The notes under the pieces are model-generated. The model had not been told where the DNA came from, searched no databases, and saw only the letters and a list, made by a program, of their open reading frames with translations. This document shows positions 54,676-63,709 of a DNA stretch of 64,000 nt, in pieces; the first letter of the stretch is position 1; every line of letters starts with the position of its first letter. The DNA comes from Mesorhizobium sophorae (GTDB lineage: Bacteria; Pseudomonadota; Alphaproteobacteria; Rhizobiales; Rhizobiaceae). The position numbers were made by a program, and so were the translations under genes. The stretch covers positions 1,426,001 to 1,490,000 of the forward strand of contig NZ_NNRI01000007.1 in assembly GCF_002270415.1 (NCBI RefSeq), read 5' to 3'.

Positions 54676-55268
54676 TTAGTTATCGACCCGACCGAAAGCC
54701 GGCACGTTGCCGATGACGGTGTGCCGGTCCTTGCCGCAGGCGAACGTCCGCGCTTTGTCGTCGGCCAGTTTGCGTGCCTGATCGTTGGCGGCGGGATTGC
54801 CGGTGGCCAGCACCAGGCCGACCGTGCAGCCATCGCGGGCGTCCATCTGGCCGACCTTGGCGACGAGCAGCACCTCGGTCGGCTTGTTTTCGTCGTCCGG
54901 GTTGCTGATCGAGCGGCGGTGGATCGCGGCAAAGGGCACAGCCTTGTCGCCCGTGGTTTCGATGCGCCACTCGATCCTGGCGCCGGACGAATTGAAGCCG
55001 GAGAAACTCTCCCAGACCGATGTCATGTCGCTGCCGGGCGGAAAGCCATAAACAGCGATTCGCGCGCGTCGTCATAGGCGATCAGAACGGGGTAGCCGCG
55101 ATAGCCTGAACAGGCGAGATCGGCCCAGTCGCCGTCGCCTTCTTCGGCCTGCGCGTAGGTTACGCAGTCCTTCTTCCAGTCGAGATCGGTATAGGCGCTT
55201 GAGATGTCGCTGGCCTGCGCCGCCTGGCAGAAACCGGCCAAGACGAACGGGATCAGAAGAGCGCGCAT
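54676..55268 (-). pseudogene. secreted hypothetical protein with single-base frameshift
   Basis: Two minus-strand frames read as one protein of about 197 aa. The first part has a signal peptide (RALLIPFVLAGFCQAAQA) then SDISSAYTDLDWKKDCVTYA and YDDARESLF. The frame then breaks and resumes as YGFPPGSDMTSVWESFSGFN to the stop at 54676. Adding one T to the TTT near 55050 restores ESLFYGFPPGSD in one frame. Either a real disruption or a sequencing error in a short homopolymer. Four or five cysteines suggest disulfides. Confidence 0.7.
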
Positions 55269-55313
55269 GGCCGACAATCTCCGTTGCAAGCCATCGCAAC
55301 GTAGCGTCAAACG

Positions 55314-55934
55314 CTATTTCTTCAAGCTCGCTTCAATCAGCAGATCGGCGTTGCGGGCGACCGATTGCGCCGGGCCGCCGAGCCCGAACAACTGGCCGCT
55401 GATATAGGCGCCTTCGATCAGCAGCAGCAGGCCGTCGCCCAGCGTATCGGGATCCTGCGCACCCATTGCAACCGCCATGGCGCGCAGGCGACGGCGCAAT
55501 TCCTGTTTGTTGGCCTCGCTGACCACGCGGGCCGGATGGCTGTGTTCGGGGTACTCGACCGCCGCATTGGTCATGCCGCAGCCGCGATAGTCCGCCACCT
55601 GCGTGCGCTTGCCGATGCGGGTCAGGAATGCCTTGATCTGCGCACGCGGGTCGCCGGGATGGGCGGCGACCGCCTCATCGAAACGCTCCCAGTATTCCTG
55701 GTCGTACTGCCTGAGATAGGAGGCCGCCAGCTCATCCTTGGAGGGAAAGCTGCGATAGAGGCTGGGCTTGGTGACGCCGGCGCGCTTGACGATCTCGTCG
55801 ACGCCGATCGCCCTGATGCCGCGCCGGTAGAACAGCTCGTAGGCCACGTCGAGGATCTTCTTGGCGGCCTTCGGTGGCGCCGATGCATGACCGTCGCTGA
55901 TGGTCAGTTCAATATTTTTGTCCGTTGGCATCAT
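55314..55934 (-). CDS. TetR-family repressor
   Basis: A 206-aa regulator with the N-terminal helix-turn-helix IRAIGVDEIVKRAGVTKPSL and YRSFPSKDELAASYL (residues about 38-70), then a helical ligand domain including YRGCGMTNAAVEYPEHSHPA. It is divergent from an MFS transporter gene, sharing a 70-bp region with two matching dyads, so it most likely represses that transporter and itself. Confidence 0.9.
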   Translation of the reverse strand: MMPTDKNIELTISDGHASAPPKAAKKILDVAYELFYRRGIRAIGVDEIVKRAGVTKPSLYRSFPSKDELAASYLRQYDQEYWERFDEAVAAHPGDPRAQIKAFLTRIGKRTQVADYRGCGMTNAAVEYPEHSHPARVVSEANKQELRRRLRAMAVAMGAQDPDTLGDGLLLLIEGAYISGQLFGLGGPAQSVARNADLLIEASLKK

Positions 55935-55943
55935 GGAACTCGA

Positions 55944-56005
55944 TTGACAATGTTACCGATCGGTACGTATACCTTCTCCCATCTGAAACGTACCGGTCAG
56001 TAACA
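55944..56005 (+). promoter_or_regulatory. TetR operator pair and MFS promoter
   Basis: TGTTACCGATCGGTACGT (55951-55968) and ACGTACCGGTCAGTAACA (55988-56005) are inverted copies matching at 16 of 18 positions. Each has an inner dyad. TTGACA (55944) and GTATAC (55967) form a promoter with 17-bp spacing toward the MFS gene; the first operator sits in that spacer and the second overlaps the start codon. Confidence 0.8.
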
Positions 56006-57288
56006 TGATAGCTCAATCCCGTCCGTTTGGCCAGCGCTACGCTTTCGTCGTGGTTGGCGTCATCTTCCTCTGCCTGCTGGTCGCGGCCGGCCTGCGCTCG
56101 GCACCCGCCGTCATGATGCTGCCGTTGGAGAACAGTTTCGGCTGGCGCCGCGACATCGTTTCGCTGGCCGCCGGTGTCGGCATCCTGCTCTACGGCCTGA
56201 CCGGGCCGTTCGCCGCCGCCCTGATGGAGCGGATCGGGCTGCGCCGCACGCTGCTTGCCTCGCTGGTGGTGATGTCAGGCTCGACCGCACTCAGCCTCTT
56301 GATGACCAAGCCCTGGCATCTGTTCATCACCTGGGGCGTGTTCTCGGGCATTGGTTCCGGCGCTGTTGCCAGCGTGCTCGGCGCCACCATCGTCAACCGC
56401 TGGTTCAAGACCAATCGTGGCCTTGTCATGGGGCTGATGTCGGCCTCCAGTGCCTCAGGCATGCTGGTGTTCCTGCCGCTGATCGCCTCGCTGGCACAGT
56501 CGGGAGGCTGGCAGCCGGTTGTCATCGCCGTTTCGATCGCCACCGCTGCTCTGGTGCCGCTGGTCTGGCTGCTGGTGCCGGAGCGGCCGGCTTCGATCGG
56601 CATGGTGCGCTATGGTGCCGCGGCCGACGATGTGCCGCCGGTGTCACCGGCATCGCAGGGCAATTTCCTCGCCCACACGTTCTCGACGCTGCGCCGCGCC
56701 GCCGGCACGCGCGTGTTCTGGTATCTGTTCGCCACCTTCTTCGTCTGCGGTTTCACCACCAACGGACTGGTCGGCACGCATCTGATCGCCTTCTGCGGCG
56801 ACATGGGCATCGGCGAGGTGCAGGCCGCCGGCCTGCTGTCGATGATGGGCATTTTCGACCTGATCGGCACGACGCTGTCGGGCTGGCTCACCGACCGTTT
56901 CGACCCGCGCAAGCTGCTCGGCGTCTATTATGGGATCCGTGGCCTGTCGCTGATCTACCTGCCCTATTCCGGCTTCTCGGCAACCAGCCTGATCATCTTC
57001 GCGGTGCTCTACGGCCTCGACTGGATCGCCACCGTGCCGCCGACGCTGAGGCTCGCCAACGAGGCGTTCGGCGATCGCAGCGGTCCGATCGTGTTCGGCT
57101 GGATCGTCGCTGGACATCAGATCGGCGCGGCTGCTGCCGCAGCCTTCGGCGGCACGATGCGCGAGCTTCAGGGCAATTACGAGCTGGCCTTCATGATCGC
57201 CGGCATGACGGCAATCGCCGCCGCCTGTATCTCGCTGTTGATCAACACCAGCCGACCGGCCTTCGATCCGGAACCGCAAGCGGCTTAA
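56005..57288 (+). CDS. MFS transporter
   Basis: A 427-aa major-facilitator protein with about 12 helices. N-terminal QRYAFVVVGVIFLCLLVAAG, loop 2-3 motif LMERIGLRRTLLA, and FGWIVAGHQIGAAAAAAFGG in the C-terminal half resemble the MCT/OFA-like oxalate-monocarboxylate branch. ATG 56005 has no strong ribosome site and the predicted leader is about 25 bases. Control by the adjacent TetR suggests export or uptake of a small toxic or signal compound; the substrate is unknown. Confidence 0.87.
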   Translation: MIAQSRPFGQRYAFVVVGVIFLCLLVAAGLRSAPAVMMLPLENSFGWRRDIVSLAAGVGILLYGLTGPFAAALMERIGLRRTLLASLVVMSGSTALSLLMTKPWHLFITWGVFSGIGSGAVASVLGATIVNRWFKTNRGLVMGLMSASSASGMLVFLPLIASLAQSGGWQPVVIAVSIATAALVPLVWLLVPERPASIGMVRYGAAADDVPPVSPASQGNFLAHTFSTLRRAAGTRVFWYLFATFFVCGFTTNGLVGTHLIAFCGDMGIGEVQAAGLLSMMGIFDLIGTTLSGWLTDRFDPRKLLGVYYGIRGLSLIYLPYSGFSATSLIIFAVLYGLDWIATVPPTLRLANEAFGDRSGPIVFGWIVAGHQIGAAAAAAFGGTMRELQGNYELAFMIAGMTAIAAACISLLINTSRPAFDPEPQAA

Positions 57289-57308
57289 GGCGACTGGGTG
57301 CGGCTCTC

Positions 57309-57336
57309 CCTTCTCCCCCTGGAGATAAGGGGAGAA
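57309..57336. repeat. short palindrome, CTTCTCCCC family
   Basis: CCTTCTCCCCCTGGAGATAA followed by GGGGAGAA gives a short stem. It lies between the MFS and phoD genes and is related to the elements at 5089, 44272 and 62408. Confidence 0.5.
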
Positions 57337-57442
57337 CGTGCCCAGCCTGTTGGCTGTTATCAAACCTTCATGGTTTGGAGATGCGCCTGAAACATTGAGG
57401 TTGGACCTTGGTGGCACCGTTCACGCCATCCAGGAGACAGCC

Positions 57443-59017
57443 ATGTACAAGCTCTCGATGACCCGCCGTGCTTTCGTCACCTCGGCCAGCGCCGCTGGCC
57501 TGGTTGGCGTATCAGGACTGGCAATGCCATACTATTCACGCGCCAGCCAGCGCCCGGCCTTCACCCATGGCGTCCAGTCAGGCGATGTCGACGCCACCAG
57601 CGGCATGGTGTGGACGCGCACGGATCGGCCGTCGCGCGTCACGTTCGAAGTGTCGTCGACCGAAAGTTTCACTGATGCCGTCCGCCTGGCGCCGCTCGAT
57701 ACCTCGCCGGCCAGCGACTATACAGTCAAGCGTCTGCTCACCGACCTCGCTTCCGACCAGGATATCTTCTATCGCATGACGGCAGCCGATCTCGCCGACA
57801 TCAATGCGGTTTCCGAGCCGATCACCGGCCGCTTCCGCACCGCGCCCGCTTCCAGGCGCGACATCAAGTTCGCCTGGTCGGGCGACACCGCCGGCCAGGG
57901 CTGGGGTATCGACGAGACCGGCATGAAGACTTACGCCACGATCGGCAAGCACACGCCCGACTTCTTCCTGCATTCGGGCGACACCATCTATGCCGACGGC
58001 GCGATGAAGGACGAGGTCGACCTGCCCGGGGGCGGCAAGTGGAAGAACGTCGTGCTGATCGACGGCAAGCGCAAGGTCGCCGAGACGCTGGACGAATACC
58101 GGGACCAGTGGAAATACAACATGATGGACAAGAACGTGCTGGGCCTCAGCGCAATTTGCCCGACGTTCTACCAGTGGGACGACCACGAAGTGCTGAACAA
58201 CTGGTCGGATTCGAAGGATCTCAGTGCCGACAACCGGTACACCGAGAAATCCATCCATGTGCTGGCGGCACGCGCGGCGCGTGCGTTCCATGAAATGACG
58301 ACGATCCGCTACGAACCGTCCGAGCCGGGCCGCGTCTATCGCAAGATTGCCTATGGGCCGCTGCTCGACGTGTTCTTCCTCGATATGCGTTCCTATCGCG
58401 GCCCCAACGGTCCGGACATGCAGGATGAGATGACGCCACAATCGCGCATGCTCGGCGAACAGCAGACGAAATGGCTGAAGCGCGAACTGGCAAATTCGAA
58501 GGCGACCTGGAAAATCATCGCCGCCGACATGCCGCTCGGCCTCGTCGTCTGGGACGATGGCGCCAAGAAGGTCGGCGCGGAAGCGGTCAGCAACGGCGAC
58601 AACCGCCCGGCCAAGGGACGCGAGCTCGAGATCGCCGATCTGCTGCGCTTCATCAAGAATGCCGGCATCAGCAACACCGTCTGGCTGACCGCCGACGTGC
58701 ATTACACCGCTGCGCACTACTACAATCCCGACAAGGCGCAGTTCCAGGATTTCAATCCGTTCTGGGAATTCGTCTCGGGCCCGATCCATGCCGGCACGTT
58801 CGGCCCGAACGATTTCGACATGACCTTCGGTCCGGAGCTGAAATTCATCAAGGCGCCAACCGCCGAGCAAGGCCAGAACCTGCCGCCGTCAGCCGGCCTT
58901 CAATTCTTCGGGCTGGTCGATATCAATGGCGCCAGCGAGCAGATGACGGTGCGGCTGATGGATCGCGACGACAACGAACTCTACAAGGTCACGCTCGACC
59001 CGGTGCGGTCGGCGTAA
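57443..59017 (+). CDS. phoD: PhoD-family alkaline phosphatase/phosphodiesterase
   Basis: A 524-aa exported enzyme with a twin-arginine signal (MTRRAFVTSASAAGLVGVSG). The N-terminal PhoD domain has FTHGVQSGDVDATSGMVWTR. The metallophosphatase core has KFAWSGDTAG, FFLHSGDTIYADG, WDDHEVLNNW and VWLTADVHYTAAHYY, the Ca/Fe ligand blocks. AGGAGA at 57432 sets ATG 57443; the frame upstream has no signal-like sequence. It scavenges phosphate from esters in the periplasm; a Pho box was not recognised upstream. Confidence 0.92.
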   Translation: MYKLSMTRRAFVTSASAAGLVGVSGLAMPYYSRASQRPAFTHGVQSGDVDATSGMVWTRTDRPSRVTFEVSSTESFTDAVRLAPLDTSPASDYTVKRLLTDLASDQDIFYRMTAADLADINAVSEPITGRFRTAPASRRDIKFAWSGDTAGQGWGIDETGMKTYATIGKHTPDFFLHSGDTIYADGAMKDEVDLPGGGKWKNVVLIDGKRKVAETLDEYRDQWKYNMMDKNVLGLSAICPTFYQWDDHEVLNNWSDSKDLSADNRYTEKSIHVLAARAARAFHEMTTIRYEPSEPGRVYRKIAYGPLLDVFFLDMRSYRGPNGPDMQDEMTPQSRMLGEQQTKWLKRELANSKATWKIIAADMPLGLVVWDDGAKKVGAEAVSNGDNRPAKGRELEIADLLRFIKNAGISNTVWLTADVHYTAAHYYNPDKAQFQDFNPFWEFVSGPIHAGTFGPNDFDMTFGPELKFIKAPTAEQGQNLPPSAGLQFFGLVDINGASEQMTVRLMDRDDNELYKVTLDPVRSA

Positions 59018-59042
59018 GCCGACCTTCGTCATCTCTGGGATA

Positions 59043-59063
59043 ACGACCGCTGCCGGCGGTCGT
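59043..59063. terminator. hairpin between convergent genes
   Basis: ACGACCGC-TGCCG-GCGGTCGT is a perfect 8-bp stem between phoD and the small minus-strand gene, touching the latter's stop. No U-tract. Confidence 0.5.
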
Positions 59064-59344
59064 CAGTCGGGATAGCAGACCATCGGGACGTTCGGCCAGA
59101 CGGCGGTGTCGCAGTTGGCGGCATCCTGCCTTTGCTTGAAGGCGGCGCTGACAGGGCCGGTCACCATCGGGTCGACGCCGTCGGGTGCGTCGGCAAAGAC
59201 CTGCTCGGCGGATGGCGCAACGGTTGGCAAGGCAGGCCGCGCTTCCTTCTGCGTCGCAGCCGACTGCGCGGCGTTGGCCGCCAGCAGGATGGCAAAGGCA
59301 GCGGACGCGATGAGCGGCCAAAATCGGTTGAGTTTATCGGTCAT
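59063..59344 (-). CDS. small exported hypothetical protein
   Basis: A 93-aa product with a signal-like helix (RFWPLIASAAFAILLAANAA). The mature part is low in structure (ATQKEARPALPTVAPSAEQV) and ends with two cysteines (ANCDTAVWPNVPMVCYPD) that could form a disulfide. ATG 59344 is preferred to the upstream ATG at 59398. Family not recognised. Confidence 0.65.
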   Translation of the reverse strand: MTDKLNRFWPLIASAAFAILLAANAAQSAATQKEARPALPTVAPSAEQVFADAPDGVDPMVTGPVSAAFKQRQDAANCDTAVWPNVPMVCYPD

Positions 59345-59540
59345 GACGTTCGAACTGTCCGGGCCTCGAAAGGTTCCCGCCTTGGTTAACAAAATCATTT
59401 CACACGCAGATGCTTAAGATTTGATGAGTATTTGGTGTCGCGCGTCCTCTTTCGCAACTGCGAAAAACCCTGTATGAGCCGCGCAACCGAAAGAGGCAGC
59501 GCCTTTGGCCTGCTGCCTGCAACGCTTCCGAGACCAGAAC

Positions 59541-61370
59541 ATGAAAATCCGTAATATCGCGATCATCGCGCACGTCGACCATGGAAAAACCACCCTCGTC
59601 GACCAGTTGCTCCGGCAATCCGGCTCCTTCCGCGACAATCAGCGCGTCGCCGAGCGCGCCATGGATTCCAACGACCTCGAAAAGGAACGCGGGATCACCA
59701 TCCTGGCCAAGGCGACCTCGGTCGACTGGAAGGACACCCGCATCAACATCGTCGACACCCCTGGCCACGCCGACTTTGGCGGAGAGGTCGAGCGCATCCT
59801 GTCGATGGTGGATTCGGCCATCGTGCTGGTCGACGCCGCCGAAGGGCCGATGCCGCAGACCAAATTCGTCGTCGGCAAGGCGCTCAAGGTTGGCCTGAAG
59901 CCGATCGTCGTCATCAACAAGATCGACCGTCCGGATGCCCGCCATGTTGAGGTGGTCAACGAGGTGTTCGACCTGTTCGCGGCGCTCGACGCCACCGACG
60001 AGCAGCTCGATTTCCCGATTCTTTACGGTTCAGGCCGCGATGGCTGGGTTTCGGAAAATCCGGAAGGCCCCAAGGACCAGGGCCTGGCGCCGCTGTTCGA
60101 TCTCGTCATCAAGCACGTGCCGACGCCGACCGTTCATCCCGGCCCGTTCCGCATGATCGGCACCATCCTGGAGGCCAATCCGTTCCTTGGCCGCATCATC
60201 ACCGGCCGCATCGAGAGCGGCACGCTGAAGTCCAACCAGCCGGTCAAGGTGCTGCACCATGACGGCACGCTGGTTGAGACCGGCCGTATTTCCAAGATCC
60301 TCGCCTTCCGCGGACTCGAGCGCCAGCCGATCGAAGAAGCCCAGGCGGGTGATATCGTCGCCATCGCCGGCCTGTCGAAGGGCACCGTCGCCGATACGTT
60401 CTGCGACCCGTCCGTGACCGAACCGCTGCATGCGCAGCCGATCGATCCGCCGACCGTGACCATGTCCTTCCTCGTCAACGACAGCCCGCTGGCCGGCACC
60501 GAAGGCGACAAGGTGACCAGCCGCGTCATCCGTGACCGCCTGCTGCGCGAGGCCGAAGGCAATGTCGCGCTGAAGATCGAGGAATCGCCGGACAAGGATT
60601 CGTTCTTCGTCTCCGGCCGCGGTGAATTGCAGCTGGCCGTGCTGATCGAGACGATGCGCCGCGAAGGCTTCGAGATCGCCGTGTCGCGGCCGCGCGTCGT
60701 CATGCAGAAGGGCGAAAGCGGCGAATTGCTGGAGCCGGTCGAGGAAGTCGTCATCGACGTCGACGAGGAGCATGCCGGCATCGTCGTGCAGAAGATGTCG
60801 GAGCGCAAGGCCGAGATGGTCGAGCTGCGCCCGTCAGGCGGCAACCGCCAGCGCATCGTCTTCCACGCGCCGACGCGTGGCCTGATCGGCTATCAGTCGG
60901 AACTGCTGACCGACACGCGCGGCACCGCCGTGATGAACCGGCTGTTCCATGCCTACGAGCCCTACAAGGGCGAGTTGCCGGGCCGCACCAATGGCGTGCT
61001 GATCTCCAACGAGCAGGGCGAGGCGGTGGCCTATGCCATGTGGAATCTGGAAGACCGCGGCCCGATGGTCATTGATCCCGGCGTCAAGGTCTATCAGGGC
61101 ATGATCATCGGCATCCATAGCCGCGACAACGATCTCGAAGTGAACGTGCTGAAGGGCAAGAAGCTGACCAACATCCGCGCCGCAGGCAAGGACGAGGCGG
61201 TCAAGCTCACCCCGCCGATCCGCATGACGCTGGAACGCGCACTGGCCTGGATCCAGGACGACGAGCTGGTCGAGGTGACGCCGAAGACCATCCGCCTGCG
61301 CAAGCTCTATCTCGACCCGAACGAGCGCAAGCGTTTCGAGAAGTCAGCCAAGGCAGTTGGCGCGGCGTAA
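59541..61370 (+). CDS. typA: translational GTPase TypA/BipA
   Basis: A 609-aa ribosome-binding GTPase. G1 is [15 protein letters not shown], the switch I region ends [10 protein letters not shown]3 is [14 protein letters not shown] and G4 is NKIDRPDAR. Domains II, III and V and the TypA-specific C-terminus ([19 protein letters not shown]) follow, with [20 protein letters not shown] in the middle. ATG 59541 is the standard N-terminus ([15 protein letters not shown]). Involved in stress and 50S assembly; ends at a strong bidirectional hairpin. Confidence 0.96.
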   Translation: MKIRNIAIIAHVDHGKTTLVDQLLRQSGSFRDNQRVAERAMDSNDLEKERGITILAKATSVDWKDTRINIVDTPGHADFGGEVERILSMVDSAIVLVDAAEGPMPQTKFVVGKALKVGLKPIVVINKIDRPDARHVEVVNEVFDLFAALDATDEQLDFPILYGSGRDGWVSENPEGPKDQGLAPLFDLVIKHVPTPTVHPGPFRMIGTILEANPFLGRIITGRIESGTLKSNQPVKVLHHDGTLVETGRISKILAFRGLERQPIEEAQAGDIVAIAGLSKGTVADTFCDPSVTEPLHAQPIDPPTVTMSFLVNDSPLAGTEGDKVTSRVIRDRLLREAEGNVALKIEESPDKDSFFVSGRGELQLAVLIETMRREGFEIAVSRPRVVMQKGESGELLEPVEEVVIDVDEEHAGIVVQKMSERKAEMVELRPSGGNRQRIVFHAPTRGLIGYQSELLTDTRGTAVMNRLFHAYEPYKGELPGRTNGVLISNEQGEAVAYAMWNLEDRGPMVIDPGVKVYQGMIIGIHSRDNDLEVNVLKGKKLTNIRAAGKDEAVKLTPPIRMTLERALAWIQDDELVEVTPKTIRLRKLYLDPNERKRFEKSAKAVGAA

Positions 61371-61394
61371 TCTCACTTTCTCTTTCTCACAGCT

Positions 61395-61430
61395 GAGAGG
61401 GGCGGAGTACAACAGTGCTTCGCCCCTCTC
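61395..61430. terminator. bidirectional terminator hairpin
   Basis: GAGAGGGGCG and CGCCCCTCTC form a perfect 10-bp stem with a 16-base loop, followed by TTCATT. Sits between convergent typA and the DUF1062 gene. Confidence 0.75.
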
Positions 61431-61435
61431 TTCAT

Positions 61436-62062
61436 TCACCCGCCAGCGGCCGAGATGATGTTCTCCCGGTCGGCTTCGCCGGCAAGGTCGATCCGGATCG
61501 TGGTCCCCGCGCGAGCCGGCCTGCGCAGGGCTTTGGCGCCGTCGGGGTCCACGACCAACAATCGCCTTTCTTCCAACGTCTGAAGCCGCGATCGCGAGAG
61601 GCCGAGTTCGTTAGCGAGCAGCCGGTCAAGCCGCAGCGATGTCGGCATTTCGAGCCCGAGCAGGAGTTCCAACATGGTTGCGGCCTCTTGAGGGGAGCCG
61701 AGCATTTGTTTGCGGACGACGACGTCGGGAAATTCCTCCACGCGTCCCAGCCGGCTGCGCAGCGCGATGACGTCGAAAGCATGGCGCCGGGCGAGTGACG
61801 GATCATTGCTTTCGAGCGCTGCCAGCCGCGCCGGTTCGATGTCGCGGCGGTTGCAGCGCTCCAATATGCCGAAATTCCAGGAATTGTCGCAGTCGATGCA
61901 ACGGTAGATCAGCCAGACGTCGATGCGCTTGCCGTTGGCGTTGACGCGGAATTTTTCGCTGCAGCGATAGGCCTTCACGGTGCCGCAGCGATTGCAGTTG
62001 ATGAGTGGTCGAGGTGCAGTCTTGGGCGCGATCGCCCAGCGGATACGCAGGAGTGCAGACAT
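61436..62062 (-). CDS. DUF1062 family protein
   Basis: A 208-aa cytoplasmic protein. The N-terminal zinc-ribbon-like part has RIRWAIAPKTAPRPLINCNR-CG and CIDCDNSWNFGILER, giving two CxxC pairs, with the DUF1062 hallmark SEKFRVNANGKRIDVWLIYR between them. The helical C-terminal half includes LRLDRLLANELGLSRSRLQT, resembling an S4-like RNA-binding segment, so nucleic-acid binding is a fair guess. Function is not established. Confidence 0.85.
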   Translation of the reverse strand: MSALLRIRWAIAPKTAPRPLINCNRCGTVKAYRCSEKFRVNANGKRIDVWLIYRCIDCDNSWNFGILERCNRRDIEPARLAALESNDPSLARRHAFDVIALRSRLGRVEEFPDVVVRKQMLGSPQEAATMLELLLGLEMPTSLRLDRLLANELGLSRSRLQTLEERRLLVVDPDGAKALRRPARAGTTIRIDLAGEADRENIISAAGG

Positions 62063-62543
62063 GCCGATAAGCTCTTCCCGTCGGGAAGTTCATCAGGTCG
62101 GCAATGTCGAGATGCCCATGCGGGCGCGGCGTGGCGGCAGGCTGTGGCGATCGGAAATCAGGTGTCACGGGCGGAAAGCGCGCGACAGCGGTTCAGCAGT
62201 GCCAAACCGGTCTCGAACCGCCGCCCAGAGGAACACATGAATTGAAAACAGGCACCGCGAATGCGGCGCCATGCAGTGTGTCGGGGGAGTTGACGAGACC
62301 GGCGGTTACTGAGGCAAAGTGAGGCTCGAAATTGTTTCGCGGCGGCCCTTCTAGCTGCGAGATGCCAGAGGTGCAAGGCACCTGATTATCTCACGTTGGT
62401 GCTACCGTTCATCCGCCTGCCGGCACCTTCTCCCCGTAAGGGATGGAGGAGAAGGGAGAAGCTCCAGCGATTATCTTGCCTTTGCCAGCGTTACAGCTGT
62501 CGGGTTAGTGTGGCGGATCGAACCTCAAGCAGAGATCCTGACC
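62063..62543. other. intergenic region with palindromic repeat
   Basis: No gene supported in 481 bp; the minus-strand open frame around 62158-62376 is Arg/Ala-rich and lacks a ribosome site. A repeat piece (62408-62456, ATCCGCCTGCCGGCACCTTC followed by a TCTCC...GGAGA hairpin) belongs to the family at 5089. The stretch 62500-62543 is the LysE leader. Confidence 0.55.
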
Positions 62544-63158
62544 ATGCACCTCACTTCGCTGCTGATCTTCGCCGCCGCCTTGTTCGTTGCCGCCGGTTCG
62601 CCGGGCCCGTCGATCGCGGCGCTCGTCGCGCGGGTCATCTCGAAAGGGTATCGTGACGTGTTCCCGTTCCTGCTCGCCATGTGGATTGGCGAGGGCATCT
62701 GGCTGTCGTTGGCGGTGTTCGGGCTGGCTGTCGTGGCGCAGAGTTTTCACTTCGCCTTCGTCGTCGTGAAATGGATCGGCGTCGCCTATCTCGCCTATCT
62801 CGCCTTCAAGATGTGGACCGCGCCGGTCGACGCCAAAGAGGGCGAGATGCCGCGCGAGGATTCGCCCGCAAAACTGTTCTTCGCCGGCATGGCGGTGACG
62901 CTCGGCAATCCCAAGATCATGATGTTCTACCTGGCGCTGCTGCCGACCATCATCGACCTCGCGTCGGTGAGCATCCTCGGCTGGGTCGAATTGACGGCGA
63001 CCATGGCGGTGGTCCTCATCGTCATCAATCTCGCCTGGGTGCTCGCCGCCTCGCAGGCGCGCAAGCTGTTGAAAAGCAAGCGCGCCATGAAGATCGCCAA
63101 CCGCGTCAGCGCCACCACGATGGCCGGCGCTGCCGCGGCGATCGCGGCGCGGCGATAG
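62544..63158 (+). CDS. LysE/RhtB family amino-acid exporter
   Basis: A 204-aa inner-membrane protein with six helices. The N-terminal signature is LFVAAGSPGPSIAALVARVI, the family GPG motif, and the middle KWIGVAYLAYLAFKMW and FFAGMAVTLGNPKIMMFYLA are typical LysE blocks. ATG 62544 places the GPG motif at the normal position; an upstream in-frame ATG at 62508 is not favoured. Likely exports an amino acid or homoserine lactone-like compound. Confidence 0.88.
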   Translation: MHLTSLLIFAAALFVAAGSPGPSIAALVARVISKGYRDVFPFLLAMWIGEGIWLSLAVFGLAVVAQSFHFAFVVVKWIGVAYLAYLAFKMWTAPVDAKEGEMPREDSPAKLFFAGMAVTLGNPKIMMFYLALLPTIIDLASVSILGWVELTATMAVVLIVINLAWVLAASQARKLLKSKRAMKIANRVSATTMAGAAAAIAARR

Positions 63159-63255
63159 GGCATGAATCCGAACCGAAGGACTGCGTCAGCGAAAAGCGGG
63201 AACGTTTTCTGCTTCGCAGACCCTCGGTTAGGAGGATCACGCTTAAAACGCCGCG

Positions 63256-63579
63256 TCACATCACTTCAATGATCGGCGCGATCTCGACGCTGAAAGCCGG
63301 GTCCATCAGGATAGGACAATCCTTGGCCTTGCCGACGGCATCGTCGATGTCTTTTGCTTCAACGATCGTATAGCCGGCGGTTGGATTGCTGCCGCCATTG
63401 TTCTCGACCTTGCCGCCGGGCAGCACCATCTTCGACATGCCGACCGGATTGCCGCCGTCGACCACGGCCGAGCCGAGCTTGCCGTACCAGTGCGTCCAGG
63501 CGTCCATTGCCGCCTGCCGTTCGGCCTCCTCGGTCGGCATCTTGCCCGAGCCGTGATAGACGTAGAGAAACTTCGCCAT
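63256..63579 (-). CDS. YCII-related domain protein
   Basis: A 107-aa protein of the YCII/DGPF fold: MAKFLYVYHGSGKMPTEEAE at the N-terminus, MDAWTHWYGKLGSAVVDGGN and GYTIVEAKDIDDAVGKAKDC-P later. The His near position 9 and Asp of the family are retained. Members are often near sigma factors or stress genes. A small AhpD-like gene lies next in the same direction. Confidence 0.82.
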   Translation of the reverse strand: MAKFLYVYHGSGKMPTEEAERQAAMDAWTHWYGKLGSAVVDGGNPVGMSKMVLPGGKVENNGGSNPTAGYTIVEAKDIDDAVGKAKDCPILMDPAFSVEIAPIIEVM

Positions 63580-63709
63580 GTTCTCCTCCCTTGATCAGCG
63601 GCATCGAACCGGCATGCGGTCACGCCGCCTGGCGATCATCGGACCAAAGCGGCGAACATGCAACGAGAATGCGAAAGGGCTAATGTAGGGCGCGGCTGGC
63701 TCCAGCAGC

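Noticed and set aside
62158..62376. 72-codon minus-strand frame
   Set aside because: Arg/Ala-rich low-complexity product without ribosome site.
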